The notes below the pieces were generated by a model. The model made no database searches. It was not told where the DNA came from and was given only the letters and a program-made list of their open reading frames with translations. Of a DNA stretch of 60,000 bases, positions 43,657-56,454 are shown piece by piece; the stretch's first letter is position 1, and each line of letters opens with the position of its first letter. The translations under genes were made by a program, and so were the position numbers. The DNA comes from Takakia lepidozioides (taxonomy: Eukaryota; Streptophyta; Takakiopsida; Takakiales; Takakiaceae): positions 9,674,001 to 9,734,000 of the forward strand of contig CM060732.1 in NCBI GenBank assembly GCA_030704615.1, in the 5' to 3' direction.

Positions 43657-44156
43657 NNNNNNNNNNNNNNNNNNNNNNNNNNNNNNNNNNNNNNNNNNNN
43701 NNNNNNNNNNNNNNNNNNNNNNNNNNNNNNNNNNNNNNNNNNNNNNNNNNNNNNNNNNNNNNNNNNNNNNNNNNNNNNNNNNNNNNNNNNNNNNNNNNNN
43801 NNNNNNNNNNNNNNNNNNNNNNNNNNNNNNNNNNNNNNNNNNNNNNNNNNNNNNNNNNNNNNNNNNNNNNNNNNNNNNNNNNNNNNNNNNNNNNNNNNNN
43901 NNNNNNNNNNNNNNNNNNNNNNNNNNNNNNNNNNNNNNNNNNNNNNNNNNNNNNNNNNNNNNNNNNNNNNNNNNNNNNNNNNNNNNNNNNNNNNNNNNNN
44001 NNNNNNNNNNNNNNNNNNNNNNNNNNNNNNNNNNNNNNNNNNNNNNNNNNNNNNNNNNNNNNNNNNNNNNNNNNNNNNNNNNNNNNNNNNNNNNNNNNNN
44101 NNNNNNNNNNNNNNNNNNNNNNNNNNNNNNNNNNNNNNNNNNNNNNNNNNNNNNNN
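43657..44156. other. Assembly gap of 500 N
   Basis: Exactly 500 N, which suggests a placeholder and not a measured size. It interrupts a short tandem repeat, a typical cause of assembly breaks. Confidence 0.98.
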
Positions 44157-45460
44157 GTTTGAGAATCCCTTTACTACAATGTCATACTTCCTTGGATCTA
44201 GAGTGGGTCCCACCATAGTATATTGGCAGCTGGCGCCCCCCTGGGAAAACGAGCCCCCCTAGAGTCCTCAAACTGAGATTTATTTCCAGGAGCCATATTG
44301 CCAAGATGCAGGAGATGAAGGAACGAGCTGAACCAATAATATATATACATATCTATATATATATATGAATGTGGAGCTTTTTGTTTAATATTTGGTTTTT
44401 TTGTTTTTTTTTAAAGCCCTTCTGTGCAAATTCTACTTTGCAGCAATCATGGAATCCCAAGAACACTGTCATGCCCCTGCAGCCATATAGCCACATATGG
44501 GCTTTCTATAGACGATGAAATGGTCCTGCTTGGTGCTCGCTCTCCATAATGTCAAACTACGATAGATCCGCTAAACAACCAGCAAGCGACTGCCCAGTAT
44601 TTGACACCCTCAGAAGTGCAACCCTCTGGCATCTATGGCAAGCCAGATGCAAAAGGGTTTTCTCTGGAACCACTTGCTCTATATCATCTCTCCGATTCAG
44701 CTATCTACTATGACCTGCAAACACAATCAAGGAAAGCCTGGAACAACCTATGTGTTGACATTCTAAGGAGTCATGTATTGTGCTTCCTCCAATACCTGGG
44801 CACATCAAGGTATCATATGTAGCAGCAACTCCCACGATCACTGTGAATGGAAGCAAACCACCACCGCCCAGTTGGAGTAACCTCAATACAACAATCCACC
44901 GCATCGCCGGAATTTGACAGGGACATTAACTAGAAACATGTCAAGGAGACCGCCGTGCAATTTTAGCTCCACTTTTGCTAATGAGCAGAAGTCATTAATA
45001 CTTTCTAGTGTATCTTGATCTCCTCTGTAGTGCAACTAGTTGTCATGATGGAGTTCTAGGCTCGTTGCTCGATAGGTAGACTGACAATCTTGAGGCAATT
45101 AGTAGCAAGATCTGCATTACTCAATTCTGAGCAGTAAGTTCCGTATGTATCTGCGAGAAGTATAAATGTTCGTATATCACTGACATCGGTGTGTGTGCCT
45201 AATGGTGTACCCGTGGGTTTTAATTTTTTTCCCTCCAATAATTCCAAATAAAGTTCTTCTTAGGGCCACTCTCCCCTGTTTTTTTTTGTTTTTTTTTTTA
45301 AAGAAAAAAAGGCCCCAGGCCTACAATATCTTTGGCTTAATGAAAAATGACAAATACTTTCATTCATCACCAAACCTTAGATCTCCTCACTTAAGTTTTC
45401 TTGTTTTCCCGCGCCATGTCTAGCCGCCTGCTTTCGACTTGAGTATCTCTCTCTCTTTCT
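44157..45460. other. No gene recognised
   Basis: This contains a short (TA)n tract near 44340-44367 and T runs near 44395-44415 and 45280-45300. A 73-codon frame at 44601-44822 and others show no family. I searched here for the start of the 5' LTR of copy B and did not find it. Confidence 0.4.
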
Positions 45461-45466
45461 TTATTC

Positions 45467-45800
45467 ATGATTCAAATTTTAGCTCCTATCAACATCAACA
45501 CTCCTCAGGGTGATCCTTGGGAATTGGTTACTTATGCCAAATCTAGGGCTTCATGTGTAGTTTTTGGGGTGAATCCCAGGATGGAGATGTGTCCTTTTAA
45601 AAACTACAGCTCTAGCTTAGGCTTGGATTTCATGGCTAATGGTAACCATCTCGAGACTTGATAACAGGGGTACGGTGAAGGTTGCAATGACCAAAAGTGC
45701 TTCTAATAGAAGTCCCCGCATCAATTTCAATCTCAAAGAAGTTCGTCCCTTGAATGGCTGGAGAGCGGTCAAGACCATTGGTGATTCAATGGGCCGCTCC
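45467..45800 (+). other. Coding-like fragment, possibly LINE ORF1
   Basis: Two adjacent frames read NINTPQGDPWELVTYAKSRA with CVVFGVNPRMEMCPFKNY, then RGTVKVAMTKSASNRSPRIN with NLKEVRPLNGWRAVKTIGDS. Ordinary composition and position just upstream of LINE 2 suggest its ORF1 or leader, but no nucleic-acid-binding motif is visible. Confidence 0.3.
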
Positions 45801-45889
45801 TAGGAAGACAACCAGGGCACAACTTCAACTTGAAGAGTTTCTAATCGGTTTTGATGCTCTGGATGAGGTTGAATCCAAACAACGCAGAA

Positions 45890-46310
45890 GGACAAGATGC
45901 CCCTAAGTGTACGGAACCTGAACGTCCTGAATCTGAAGGATTTGGTACTCCTGATGGTTTACCAATCCTCAAGGTTTATTACACAAGACGAACAATCCTA
46001 TACAGGGGTAATTGTCCCCAAGCCGTCAGATGGAACAATCTGTCCCTAAGAAGTGTGCAGAGGCCTGAACGTCCGTGTAACTGAAGGATTTGGTACTCTA
46101 AAATGGTTTACCAATCCCCAAGTCTACACAAGACGAGCAAATCTCTACACGGGGCTAATTGTCCCCAAGCACGTCTGACGGACAATCTGCCCCTATGTGT
46201 GCGGAGGCTGTGCGTCGTGTCAACTGAAAGATTTGGTACCCTGAATGGTTTACCAATTCTAACAAAGTTTACACAGAACGAGCAAAATCTACAACATGGG
46301 TAACTGTCCC
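45890..46310 (+). repeat. About 145-bp tandem repeat, three units
   Basis: GAA(G/A)GATTTGGTAC begins at 45935, 46083 and 46226 (steps of 148 and 143 bp). Each unit continues with ATGGTTTACCAAT, then an ACACA(A/G)ACGAGCAAATC-like word, then TAATTGTCCCCAAG and CAATCTGYCCCTA. The repeats sit directly before the LINE 2 endonuclease, where tandem promoter/leader repeats are sometimes found in non-LTR elements. Confidence 0.82.
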
Positions 46311-46384
46311 CCCTTTGCAGAACGGTTTGGCCGTCCCAGGAGCAATCACAAGCTACATAGACGACAAACAATTCACAACGCAAA

Positions 46385-47425
46385 GGGCTGGCTTGCGGCT
46401 GGCCACTTTCAACTTCTCAGGATTGATCCAACCAAAGGAAACACCCTTGAAGTGGGACCAAGTTCTTCGGACTAATGATATTCATATCTGTGTTGGGCAA
46501 GAACCATGGGGAAACGTCGGATAACTGGTTGGAGATGTCATTGGTTATAAATGGGCAGGTAAGATGTGTACTCTCAAGGGCAGCCTCTGCCAAACGCGGT
46601 CAAAAAGGGGTTGGATTCTTTGTCCGTGATTTCTTGTTTGACAATGTGAAATTATCAACAAGGTTTGAGTAACGAGCATAGTATATCTGGCTAAAACTGA
46701 ATTTGAAGGGCGGCATGAGTTACAAAGGACCTCTTTGTTGGTTGTGTTTACATGCCCACAGAGGGACCCTTAGTGCTGACGCAGACAAGGCCTTCGAAGA
46801 TGTAAAGCTGGACTGTGCTTTCGTTCCTTGCCAAAGGTCAGGTGGTTAACTATTGGGGGACTTCAATGCCCGGGTGGGCAAAGGGATCCATCAGGACGAT
46901 ATCATTGGACCTTTTGTGAGGACGAGCTGAATTCTAAATGGCAGACGGTTAATTAACTGTCTAGAAGAGCTCCTTCAGCTTTTGACCTTGAATACAGGAC
47001 AAGAGGTGACCAAGTGCAGTGGACTCGTGAGAAACCCCCAAACTGGGGAACGTTCCATTGTGGGACATATCATAATGGACAAAATTTTGTTCCCCAGTGT
47101 GCCGATGTTTGTTATCGACAGAACTGATATTGGTACCTCTGACCACTTCCTGGTTTGGACTGAGATCAAAAGGTGTTTTTCCCTCCACCACCAAGAGATC
47201 TGTGAAACGTTCGATTCGGAAGTGGCGCATAGAAAAAAATTCCACAATGAGGAGGTCAAGGCTGAGTACGTCCAGCCTTGCAAGAGGCTCTCCCTCATTT
47301 TGTCCAATCGCTCCAAGAACTTCAGTCACGCTCTGTTAATGCAAGAAATGAAGTCGAAAGAGCAGTGGACTCTTGGGAGAGTTTCGTTTCCTCCGTGGCT
47401 GACAAGATCATTGGGAGGAAACTAA
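46385..47425 (+). pseudogene. LINE 2 endonuclease domain
   Basis: Pieces read RLATFNFSGLIQPKETPLKW, ICVGQEPWGN, RGQKGVGFFVRDFLFD, GDFNARVGKG and, at the end, FVIDRTDIGTSDHFLVWTEI. The GDFNARVG and SDHFLVW words are the metal-binding and catalytic His signatures of exonuclease-endonuclease-phosphatase enzymes that nick the target for priming. At least three frame changes occur between 46500 and 47000. Confidence 0.78.
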
Positions 47426-47929
47426 TTGTCTGCGGTAGAGCAGTTAATTGGTGGACTAATGAGATTAAACTCAAGATAGCTGAGAGACGAGCCCTCTATA
47501 AGAGTGCTGCAATTTGGAAACCAACAGAGAATGTGTTGGCGAGGTACTACCAGCTCCGTAAAGATATCAATCAGCTTGTTAGGTCTCAGAAGAAATTATA
47601 CTGGGACAAGTTATACAGTGAAATAAACTCAAACCACCATGGTGGTAATGACAAGTAATTCTGGTTGGCCCTCAACGTTTTGTACAACCGAAAAACGGTC
47701 AGCAAGTTACAAGCGCTGAAGACTACTACAGGTGCAGTGGTGACTTCATCGGTTGACATTGTCAAAACCTTTGAAACTCACTACAGTATCCTTGGCAGAA
47801 CTTCTAGGTCTAACAGTGAGGGGTCTTTCTGCTGAATGGAGGGACACAGTTGGAAAAACTGTTCCTATGATTCAAAACAGCCCTGATGAACTGGAGTATA
47901 TTTCAATGGCTTATAATGCTCCCATTAGT

Positions 47930-49090
47930 TCTTCTGAGATTGTGGAAGCAATTGAAATTTAAATGGATATAAAGCTGGTGGACCTGATGGTATTGTCAAC
48001 GAGCTTATCAAGCACGGTGGCGATCCCATGATAGAGGCCCTAGTTCTCCTCTTTAACCTTATCTGGAAGACTGAAATGATCCCCTTTCGCTGGCGACAGG
48101 GGGTCATTGTCAATCTATACAAGAAGGGTGACAGAGAAAGAACCGGGGAACTACCGTGGCATCACGCTCCTCAATGCTGTTGGCAAGACATTCTGCAGAG
48201 TTATAAGTACTCGTCTCGAGGTTGATCTGGAGTCCAGAGGTTGTTTTCCACGAAGGCCAAGCTGGCTTTCGGCGAAACAGGGGCTGTGTGGATCATATCT
48301 TCACTCTAAGCCAGATTATCCAGGGAAGGAAAAAAGAAGGGAACCCACTTATGTCTTTTTCCTGGATGTCAAAAAGGCTTATGACACAGTGTGGAGGGAT
48401 GGCCTATGGTTCCGCCTCTGGTCCTGTGGGATCAAGGAAAGATGTGGAGAGTTGTCCACAACTTGTATGCTCACACCACCAAAAGCTGTGTCACTGTTAA
48501 TGGACAGAAGTCCAACTTCTTTGACATAGACCAAGGTGTAGCTCAAGGATGTACTCTCTCCCCTCTGCTCTTCAATGTTTTCATCAATCAACTCCTCGAG
48601 GATGTGGAAAGTGAGGGATTTGGGTTAAGGGTGGGTGATACCACCATACCAGCCCTTATGTTTGCGGATGACTTCGCAGGCATAGGGGAGACTCCAACCA
48701 ATCTCCAGGAGTTGATTGATTGCGCGAAGAGATACTTTGATCTTTGGGGGCTAGAGGCTAATGTCAGCAAATGTGCAGTGGTAGCATTCAACGACAGAGG
48801 AGAGGGAGGAAGTGATCTTAAGTGGCAGTTGGGTAGCCAAGAGATCCCGGTCCTCCCTTCCTACACTTACCTGGGCGTTGAGTTCTCCTCCAATTGTAAT
48901 TGGGATGCACATATCCGGAAAGTTGTTCAAACTGGCAAGGCAAAGCTCTGGGGCTCACTAAATTTTTCCACTGCAGAGGGGTCAACTCTGAGGTTAAGAA
49001 AACCATGCTTTGTCACGTTATTAGACCTGCCTTGGAGTACGGATCTGCTATATGGGTTGATAACTCCAACCAGGCTAAGTCTCTAGAATC
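47930..49090 (+). pseudogene. LINE 2 reverse transcriptase domain
   Basis: Motifs in order across three frames: YKAGGPDGIVNELIKHGG, WRQGVIVNLYKKGDRE, NYRGITLLNAVGKTF, EGQAGFRRNRGCVDHIF, FLDVKKAYDTVWRDG, GVAQGCTLSPLLFNVFIN and the catalytic ALMFADDFAGIG, then YLGVEFSSNCNWDAHI. The active-site FADD is intact, but frame changes around 48150, 48250 and 48400 break the protein. Confidence 0.85.
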
Positions 49091-49091
49091 C

Positions 49092-50002
49092 ATTCAAGTG
49101 GGGGTGCTTAAGGAGTGTATGTCAGCATGCTCCAAAACAACCAATGTGGCTGTTCGGGGTGAGTTTGGCATTCCGTCCTTAAGCTCCCGACGAGATGAAT
49201 TCAAGGTCAGATGGTGGGGTCAGCTGCAACATATGCCCAACACCAGATATCCTAAATTAATCGACTCTATATCTTGGAAACAGGACCGCCCTGTCGAACA
49301 GGCTAAGTCCTGGCAGAAGAGAGTAGAAGAGATCCTCAAGGACCTGGACCTGGATCCGCAAATCTTGACCCTGCTGGATAAATCTGACTTAGAGGCTGTA
49401 GTGTCCTCAGCCATGTCTGTTGCCATGAGATTGTCTGATGAAAATGAAGTTAGGCAGAAAACTTCCCTGAACTTGTTTCCAGTCTGTGACATGGGGAGGA
49501 CATCTTGGATGACCTCAAGGGTCTACCCACTCTCGGCACTAGACTGAAATTTAAACTCAGGGCAGGAAGCCTACCTTTGAACAGCAAACAGAAGCAGAGA
49601 GGAAAGGGAGAGTGCAATTGCCCGTTGTGTGGGCAATCTGAAGACAATATTCATTTTCTGATACACTGTCCGGGGTTCTCTCACCAAAGAGACGCTCTCT
49701 TCAAATCTATTAAGGGAATTGTGCCTGTACCCCTGTTTACCAACTTCGAAAGTCTCGAGGCTGAGCCAAAAGCCCAGGCCCTCCTGAGGCCTAGTTTTTG
49801 GGCAAATCACACACAGCAGATTGATGCTTGTGTGAAGGGATTTCTAGAGGATATCTGGAAAACCCGGATTAATTCTTTATATGGAGGTAAGTCTTACTAC
49901 CAACGTCAGCCCCTGACAGAGGTAGGTTCTGTCCCTTTTGTTCCCGCTCAAACTGGGCGCGGGGTCAATGGCCACAAGGCTACGGCAAACAACGTCTTAT
50001 GA
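49092..50002 (+). pseudogene. LINE 2 C-terminal region with zf-RVT-type cysteines
   Basis: The first frame carries ESIQVGVLKECMSACSKTTN and VRGEFGIPSLSSRRDEFKV. After a shift near 49500 the frame 49505-50002 holds CNCPLCGQSEDNIHFLIHC (C..C...H..C), the zinc-binding motif typical of LINE ORF2 ends, followed by a region ending in NVL and TGA/TAA. Confidence 0.75.
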
Positions 50003-50494
50003 GTACAATCTTTATTCATGATTTCTTGTTGAAAGTACTGCACACACAGTCATGGAGCCTTCATAAGGAGCTCCTTGCAACACTTGTTCTTTCGAGTTTA
50101 CTGTCGTGAAGGTCACGCAAGCTTTGGGAATATGTCGTGCATCTATTGAAGATAAGTCTTCATGATTCATGGCTTCACACTACAGAGGAGGTTGCTATAG
50201 AGCGATGTGGGAGGAGATGGAGCCATAATAAAGAGGCGGAGAGAGCCGTCGAGAGGCTTCAATGGGTTGTCCACCAAAGAAGATTTGACTACCATGGCCC
50301 CACATTTGTTATGCTTTGTCCGCTGAGGTGGCAAATATAGAGCGATGACAGGGCATGTTGGGGCGCTGGACAAAGCCATGTATGAAAGGGTGTAGTGGAG
50401 AAGACCCGATTTTCAACCAATCAGAGAGCTTAGTCATTTGTCCCGTCGCTAGTCTGGAACCGCCCTAATACTTAAGGTTTGTACTAGTTTATGT
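50003..50494. other. Spacer between LINE 2 and the NIPA gene
   Basis: A 67-codon frame (50137-50340) has no recognised family. The stretch probably holds the LINE 2 3' UTR and the 3' UTR of the NIPA gene (minus strand). Confidence 0.4.
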
Positions 50495-53400
50495 TCAATC
50501 TGAAGGTCTGTACTTGGAAGGGGGTGTCTTGAGTTGAGCATTCCCAGTGCCTGTCCCTATGTGAACTGATGTGCTTCCACTCATGTCTCGACGAGACAGA
50601 GAACCACCGCGTGAGGTTGGAAAACCCTTCTGTTGCAAGTTTCCCTTAGGCCTCACGAATCGCCTCATCGATCGTGGTAGCACTGGGCCTAACTTCTCTG
50701 ACGTCAACAGCACAATGATTCCCAATATAATCAGAACCCTGCAAAATTGAAAAAATAATATCATCAAAATTATTATCACACTTCTTTCCACTGTCAATCA
50801 TACTTGCTACTCAATGAATCTTTAGTAGGAGAATGCTTCTTTCAGAGGCTGCAGGCCTGTAACTGAGCTTGATTCAAGAATACCCAAGCAACCATTAGAA
50901 ATATCTCCAGGAATTGGTCAAAACCCCACTCGATGTCTAGTCTCTACTTTCAATAATAGAACCAGGAAGAGTCACCATGCCGCAGATAGATCTAAGGCAT
51001 ATGTTTTATCTCAGATATGAGATGTCCACTCATCCCCACGAAAGAACTGAACAAAGTTGCACCATTAAGGGAGGCGGAACTAGGTAGGATCGGGAGAGAG
51101 AACCACTGATCAAAATTGTTAGCTTATCAAAACTGAGAGAGCACCAAAAATTGGAAAAACGGAAAACTAAGGCCCAGATGGTTGGCTGGGGTGTCCCTCA
51201 CCAGGCCAGCAAGTGTAGACAGCGTGCAATGGAAGAGGCAGGAAGTGATTCCCCCAAAGCAAACAAGCCTACCAACACGCCAATCACAATAGAAGCTACA
51301 GCTGCACATGTGGAGACAACTACAGCCCTTCCATCCTTCAGCCCCCTTGTCTGCCACATACCGCATACATCATCCAAACGGTCAGTCTAATATGTGTCTG
51401 CTTGCATATCGCATGACAAACTCTGCTAATTATATTCATAAACAGCAAGACACAGAAAATCATACATGATGGAGAATGATGGAGTATGATGAATATAGTT
51501 GCTGATGTATACTCTTATGAATGTAGGATGAAACAAGACAGGTGGGGTGAGTCTGTGTTTGCAAGAGAGGGGAAGAGAGAGACAAAGAGCAAATTGTAGT
51601 ACCACCAACTGATCCCACATGAAACCTGCAAAACTACAGGCACTAAGAGTATACTCAGAGACAGACATGGTTACCTGACAAAAGAACCCACCCGTACTGC
51701 AGCATATGCCGACAGCAATGGCAGCTGGTACAAACCAGCTAGACATGCCACGTTCCACCAATATGAAACCCATTCTGCACACTGCTGCAGACAGCCTACA
51801 CTCTCCACTCCCACCCCAGCACACATATACGCCCCCAATTAACGATTCCAATTGTCTTAAGCTCAGAGGACTTTCTATCAATGCACAGCCACATCAGAGA
51901 ATCACTTGAGGTTGCTCAAAGGTTCCTGCCAGAAATACCATGAACTTGTCCTACGAGGCTTAGGGCCCAACACGAGTCCTGGGTGCCCTTCCTCTCCCAA
52001 GGTGTAGTAAATTTGAAGGTATTGTATGGAGTGTTGATAGCATTTCTCATATTTTGGAAAGGAATTTTCAAATTGCTCCCAACTAGACACGGCGAATGAC
52101 AATTACTGCAGTAGCCTCCATCCCATCAGTGGGCAGCTGCATAAATGTTTTGCAAAACATTGATTTTAAGCAAAAGTCTCTATCATTTGTGAGAAGTTGC
52201 TATATGACTTTCTGCGAGCGTGTTCTCTTATCTGTATGTGTGCTTTGTGACAGAGCATTGTGTCTGTCTCTGACTGTCTTTATCCCTGGCCTAAGCACAC
52301 TCAGTAGGGGAATGCTTCCGGAGAGGCTAACCCAAAGCAAGCACCCGCCTCCATGCCTGCCGCAATCTCCTCCATCACATCTGCTTCTCTCTATGCACAC
52401 ATACACAGATTTTTGAATGAAGGCAGGTGAAAATCACCAAGAGAACAACCAGATGAAGACATATAAACATAAACAGACAACTGCAATCCAGAAAGCATTT
52501 GGTACTGGTCCAAAAACAAGGACATAAATTACTCAAAGAGCCATTGCATGCTAGAATGCATCAAACCACCCATTGCTGAATGGGACCATGTGAGGGCTGA
52601 TGCAATAAAGATGACTCTCAAGATGTACTCTCTCAAGACAACTAGGGTTGCAATTTATTACAGAGATGCCCAATGGTGAATCCGCGGGGTCATGCTTCTG
52701 GTAGGGCCGCTTCCTTGAACGTGCCCAACAGTTCAGCATACCCTGCCATCCCAAACCCTCTTTCTCCACCCTTCAATATCCCTCTGTGGGATGTGCACAC
52801 CTGATGCAAAGATATTATCAAATCATAACAGGAAAAACAAGGGTTCATTTGGTGTCCCTCCAAATCCCTTCTTTATCCATCCCTCTATCTCCCAAGTTCA
52901 AATGAAATGGAAGTTGGAAAGGCAGGAGAAACATACAAAGAAAAGAGCAAGCCACACAAAAAACAGAAGTAGTCGCATCAAAGAAATATGGACCTCTTTC
53001 TGCTCCTCTCCCGTCACTCCCACAGCTGTGAGTAACACCCATCCACACCCGATCAAGCTGTTATTGAATGCACATACCAAATTGCACTGTTTCATGGCAG
53101 AGAAACCCTATGCCTACTGGAATACTCTCTCACGGTCAGTCTTTAACCAAAACATCATTGCAGATCATAAATGCTACAACTAGAGAAAAACGTGGATGAA
53201 TTAAACTGTTTACCAATCGTCCCTGTGACTGCCATCACCACACCCACCCAATCGAGTGCATGCATAGCTTCATGCAAATAGAAATGTGAAAATATGGCAA
53301 GCACTGCAAGACCACATCCTGCAACCGGCTGCACAACTGATATCTGTGGCACCATCCACTGCTGGTTAAAGGGGCACAAGGCAAGTTGACCTAGCTTTTT

Positions 53401-54736
53401 ACTACAGACAAGATCAACATAGGGCTATCCATTGGGGTGCTAGTCCTAGTATGATTTCTGCCAAGCATCAGATAAGGCTAGTTGATCTGATCTATGATCC
53501 AACACCTTCTGCCTGTAACTTTCTTTGCACACAATTTCCCCACTGGAAGGATATACACGTTTGTTTGACAGTGACAAACCCATAGAGAACACATAGAACA
53601 GTCATTTCTGTGAAACACTGAAACAAACATGAGGCCTTACAAAAGCAAAAAAAGAACAGAGACAGACAGAGTTCAAGAAACAGAAACTAAGATTGAACCA
53701 ACGAAAATGTGGGAAATGGGAGGAAATAGGTGAGAAACAACGAGAGCCCACTCACTTACAGGAGCCTGGGCAACGGCCTTGATCATGAGCAGTGCCCCTG
53801 CAATGTCCACTGCCACGCCTGTCACCCATGTCCGGCTGGCTCCATACTTCTGTATGACCTACAAAATCCAGAGCATGCTTGCCAAGTCAGCTTCTCTGAA
53901 AATTCTCCGGCTGTCTCTCTTCGATCATTCTATCTGAACCTCTCTTCATCAACAAGAAGCTCGTAAGGAGATGGAGGCTGCGTCTAGAATCTCGTTTGAT
54001 CTACTGTCAAATTAGATCAACCTGATGCCTCAACATAAAATGTACTCTCTTCATAGCCTCGATGAACGAGAGGAACTCGAGAACCATTCAAAGGGCCCTA
54101 CCACACTGGGCAGTAGGCCGAAGTTCCTAGTAAGGTGTAGTGTGCAATGAGTTCATCCAGCTGGAAACAGCGGAACCCGTAAGCCCAACCTGTGGCACGA
54201 CGGTGAGGATATTGCATATGATGATGGATTGTTATGGGTATTGCTCTAGACAAGAGGCTCAAGTCAATGCCAAGGAAGTGATCCTCCTTGCCTTCGGAAA
54301 AATCTCACATGCATCTGATGCTATGATGAAAGTCGGACGACTAAGATTCTCTCTTGGTGTTCTGTATTTGCCTGTCCTGCCTATCCCCGTTTACTACAAC
54401 CATGTCCCCTTTCTATCAATCAAACCTCAAGCTTCAGCCCCACTTTTCCTTCCCGTCCCCCACTTCCCTTCTCTGTCTACAATGTGCCTTCGCCTACGCA
54501 TATTGAAAGAACATGGTTTCCCTCCTACTTCCCAGACCAAGTAAATTCTTGCCCATAAGAAAATGAGGAGCAATCGGAGAAACAAATCTTCCTTTGCCTT
54601 CTCGAGGAATGCGCAATGGTATTACCTTGAGGTTTAAAGACAGTTGTGGCAGGCCCTTGGTGCCCTGTTTCTGCAACACCTTTCCTATGTTGTTGCCCGC
54701 TGCCGCTGCGACCGTCATTGCGACTGCTTCCCACAT
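50495..54736 (-). CDS. NIPA: NIPA-type magnesium transporter, nine exons, apparently intact
   Basis: Exons: 54736-54626, 53858-53760, 53343-53214, 53025-52937, 52742-52662, 52390-52332, 51795-51675, 51350-51202, 50738-50495. All borders are GT..AG and all phases join, giving 360 residues. The family (DUF803/NIPA, plant probable magnesium transporters) is recognised from [20 protein letters not shown] at the start, [20 protein letters not shown] in exon 3, [20 protein letters not shown] and [20 protein letters not shown] in exons 7-8, and [19 protein letters not shown] before the tail. About nine hydrophobic segments fit a multi-pass membrane carrier. The C-terminal tail is long, Ser/Gly-rich and ends KYRPSD. 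The family is thought to move Mg2+ across plasma or endosomal membranes; transport by this copy is inferred. The exon 6/7 border uses a weak donor (GG|GTTAGC) but restores the family spacing exactly. Introns are TE-free. Confidence 0.93.
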
Positions 54737-56454
54737 TTCAAGTTTCCTTCAGACCAACGCTGATTTATCACCCAGATTGCGACGATTTTGCCTGATTGAC
54801 GGAACCGACAGACCACATATGGGTATCCACCTGAGCAAACGTACTTCCTAAAGCTCTTCTCCTCATTGGTAGTATGCCGGATTCAGTCCAACGATGATTG
54901 CAGAAAGAGAGTGTCTGCAGCTCCTGCCAGGATTGCACAGACGATTTGGTTTCGTGCACCCAGCTCCTATTTTACAGGATGAACAAGACGCTTCCGTGAG
55001 GACGCTTCATTGTTGATGCCATGCACATACATCACATGTTATATGATCGGAGTGTGGAATATAAAAGAGTTCGATCACTTTGGTGGAGCCCACCTGTGAT
55101 AAATAGACCATTCAAATCTCGTCTAAATGGCCTGTACCACACTAGGGGCACGCAGACGGCCCTAACGTGGACGTTGCGGGCTAGGGATTGTTGGATGATA
55201 TAGGTCCATGTCACCAAGCGGCAATGAACGGGCAATTACGGAATATTCACGAACATACTGTGGTTGAGTCTGCTCACAAATGGATGCATCGGATTGAGTA
55301 GCGGTGGGACCCACAATGGTGGTCTGATTTTTGCACCTGTCACAACAGATTTGAGAGGCAAAAAAAAGGCAAAAGAAGAACTGCCTGTCACAGTGAAAGG
55401 CCAGAAAGAATCTCCCATTTTCAATGATAGGGGGCGCAATGTAGCTCCGCAGTTTGCGGTGAGAGAGAGTGAGAGAGAGAGACGTTCAACGGTCTTTGTG
55501 AGCTTCCGTCTTCGCAAGCTTAGGCTCCTCAAGCCTGCAGTTTATCCCCTTAACTATCCATCTTATGTAAAAGCTTTCCCTCTAAATCGTTCACAAAGCT
55601 TGGTGGTCTTCATCGCCGACCTCCAGGCTCGCTAAAAGGACACCCGAACCTTCATCTCCTTCGCTATTCCCATACCTGGAAGTCCATTCATAACTCTGTC
55701 CTATGGATAACGAAATCTAGTAACTTCATAGTCCGAACCCATTGAGCACCCTTGCCACTACACTGGATCCCAGCTTGATGAAAGCCGGCCTTCATCCCCT
55801 CCCGACCACCTCTGAAATCATGGAATCATGATCCCACAGTTTCATTAACTCCAGCCGCCAAGCTCCTGTCCTCCCCATTCATTGCTGGAGTTCTCCCCTA
55901 CTTGGAAGTCCTCGACAGCTACCAAGCTCTCAGTCGACTCCCGCGCTCCTTCTTGCTCTCCTTCTCTCCAGCTCCCCATCCTTGCTCTTGCTCTATATTA
56001 TTTTTGCTTTTGCTCTTGCTCTTGTACCCACCTCAGTTACTCTTGAGCAGCCCTCTCTTCGTCCTCCCTGCTAGTTCTAGTCCTTCGCAATTCTTATTAG
56101 CTCCCATCCTTACTTCTTCTCCATAGTCTAGTCCTCCCCTTCTCTCCGCTTCATTCTCCCTTCCTTCGGTGCCTCCTGTATCCCCTGCAAGGAAGTAGAG
56201 CCACCTCACTCTGCTCCTATCTCTTCAATCTTTCCTAATTTGCCTCCACTCAATCTATGGGTCCCTACGGTAGCAGATCCCTCCGCGGGTCATCCTCCAA
56301 CAGGAGTCGACACCCCCAAAGTAGGCTCCCTGCAATTCTCCGTATCCAGCCTTCTTCGGGCACTGGGTTCTTCCTCGCGCACCGGTCCCTTACACGTTAT
56401 CCAGCTTCGGCATTCCGCCCTCTCTAGACAGCCAATGCCCCACAAGCTCGCAAC
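54737..56454. other. Upstream region of NIPA and leader of LINE 3
   Basis: 54737-55250 is probable NIPA promoter and 5' UTR; no TATA box was picked with confidence. A (GA)n tract lies at about 55461-55482. 55900-56240 is strongly pyrimidine-rich (CTTGCTCTTGCTC-like), resembling a LINE leader, with a 107-codon frame (56240-56563) in its path. No host gene is recognised. Confidence 0.4.

Larger units (their letters stand above)
46380..50002 (+). mobile_element. LINE (non-LTR retrotransposon) 2, near full-length ORF2, decayed
   Basis: Endonuclease, linker, reverse transcriptase and a C-terminal zinc-binding tail are present in order in shifting frames. The RT differs from that of LINE 1 (KKGDREEPGNYRGITLLNAV, FLDVKKAYDTVWRDGLW, ALMFADDF), so it is a separate family. 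Many frameshifts and stops make it inactive. The left end may include the 145-bp repeats and the fragment at 45467. No poly-A tail or target-site duplication was recognised after 50002. Confidence 0.85.

Noticed and set aside
43580-44262. Frames of 170-216 codons across the N block.
   Set aside because: They consist almost wholly of undetermined bases.
52320-52350. An exon end further on (reading LASPEAFPY) for exon 6 of the NIPA gene.
   Set aside because: It runs into a stop. The donor GG|GTTAGC joined to exon 7 at 51795 gives exact family spacing.
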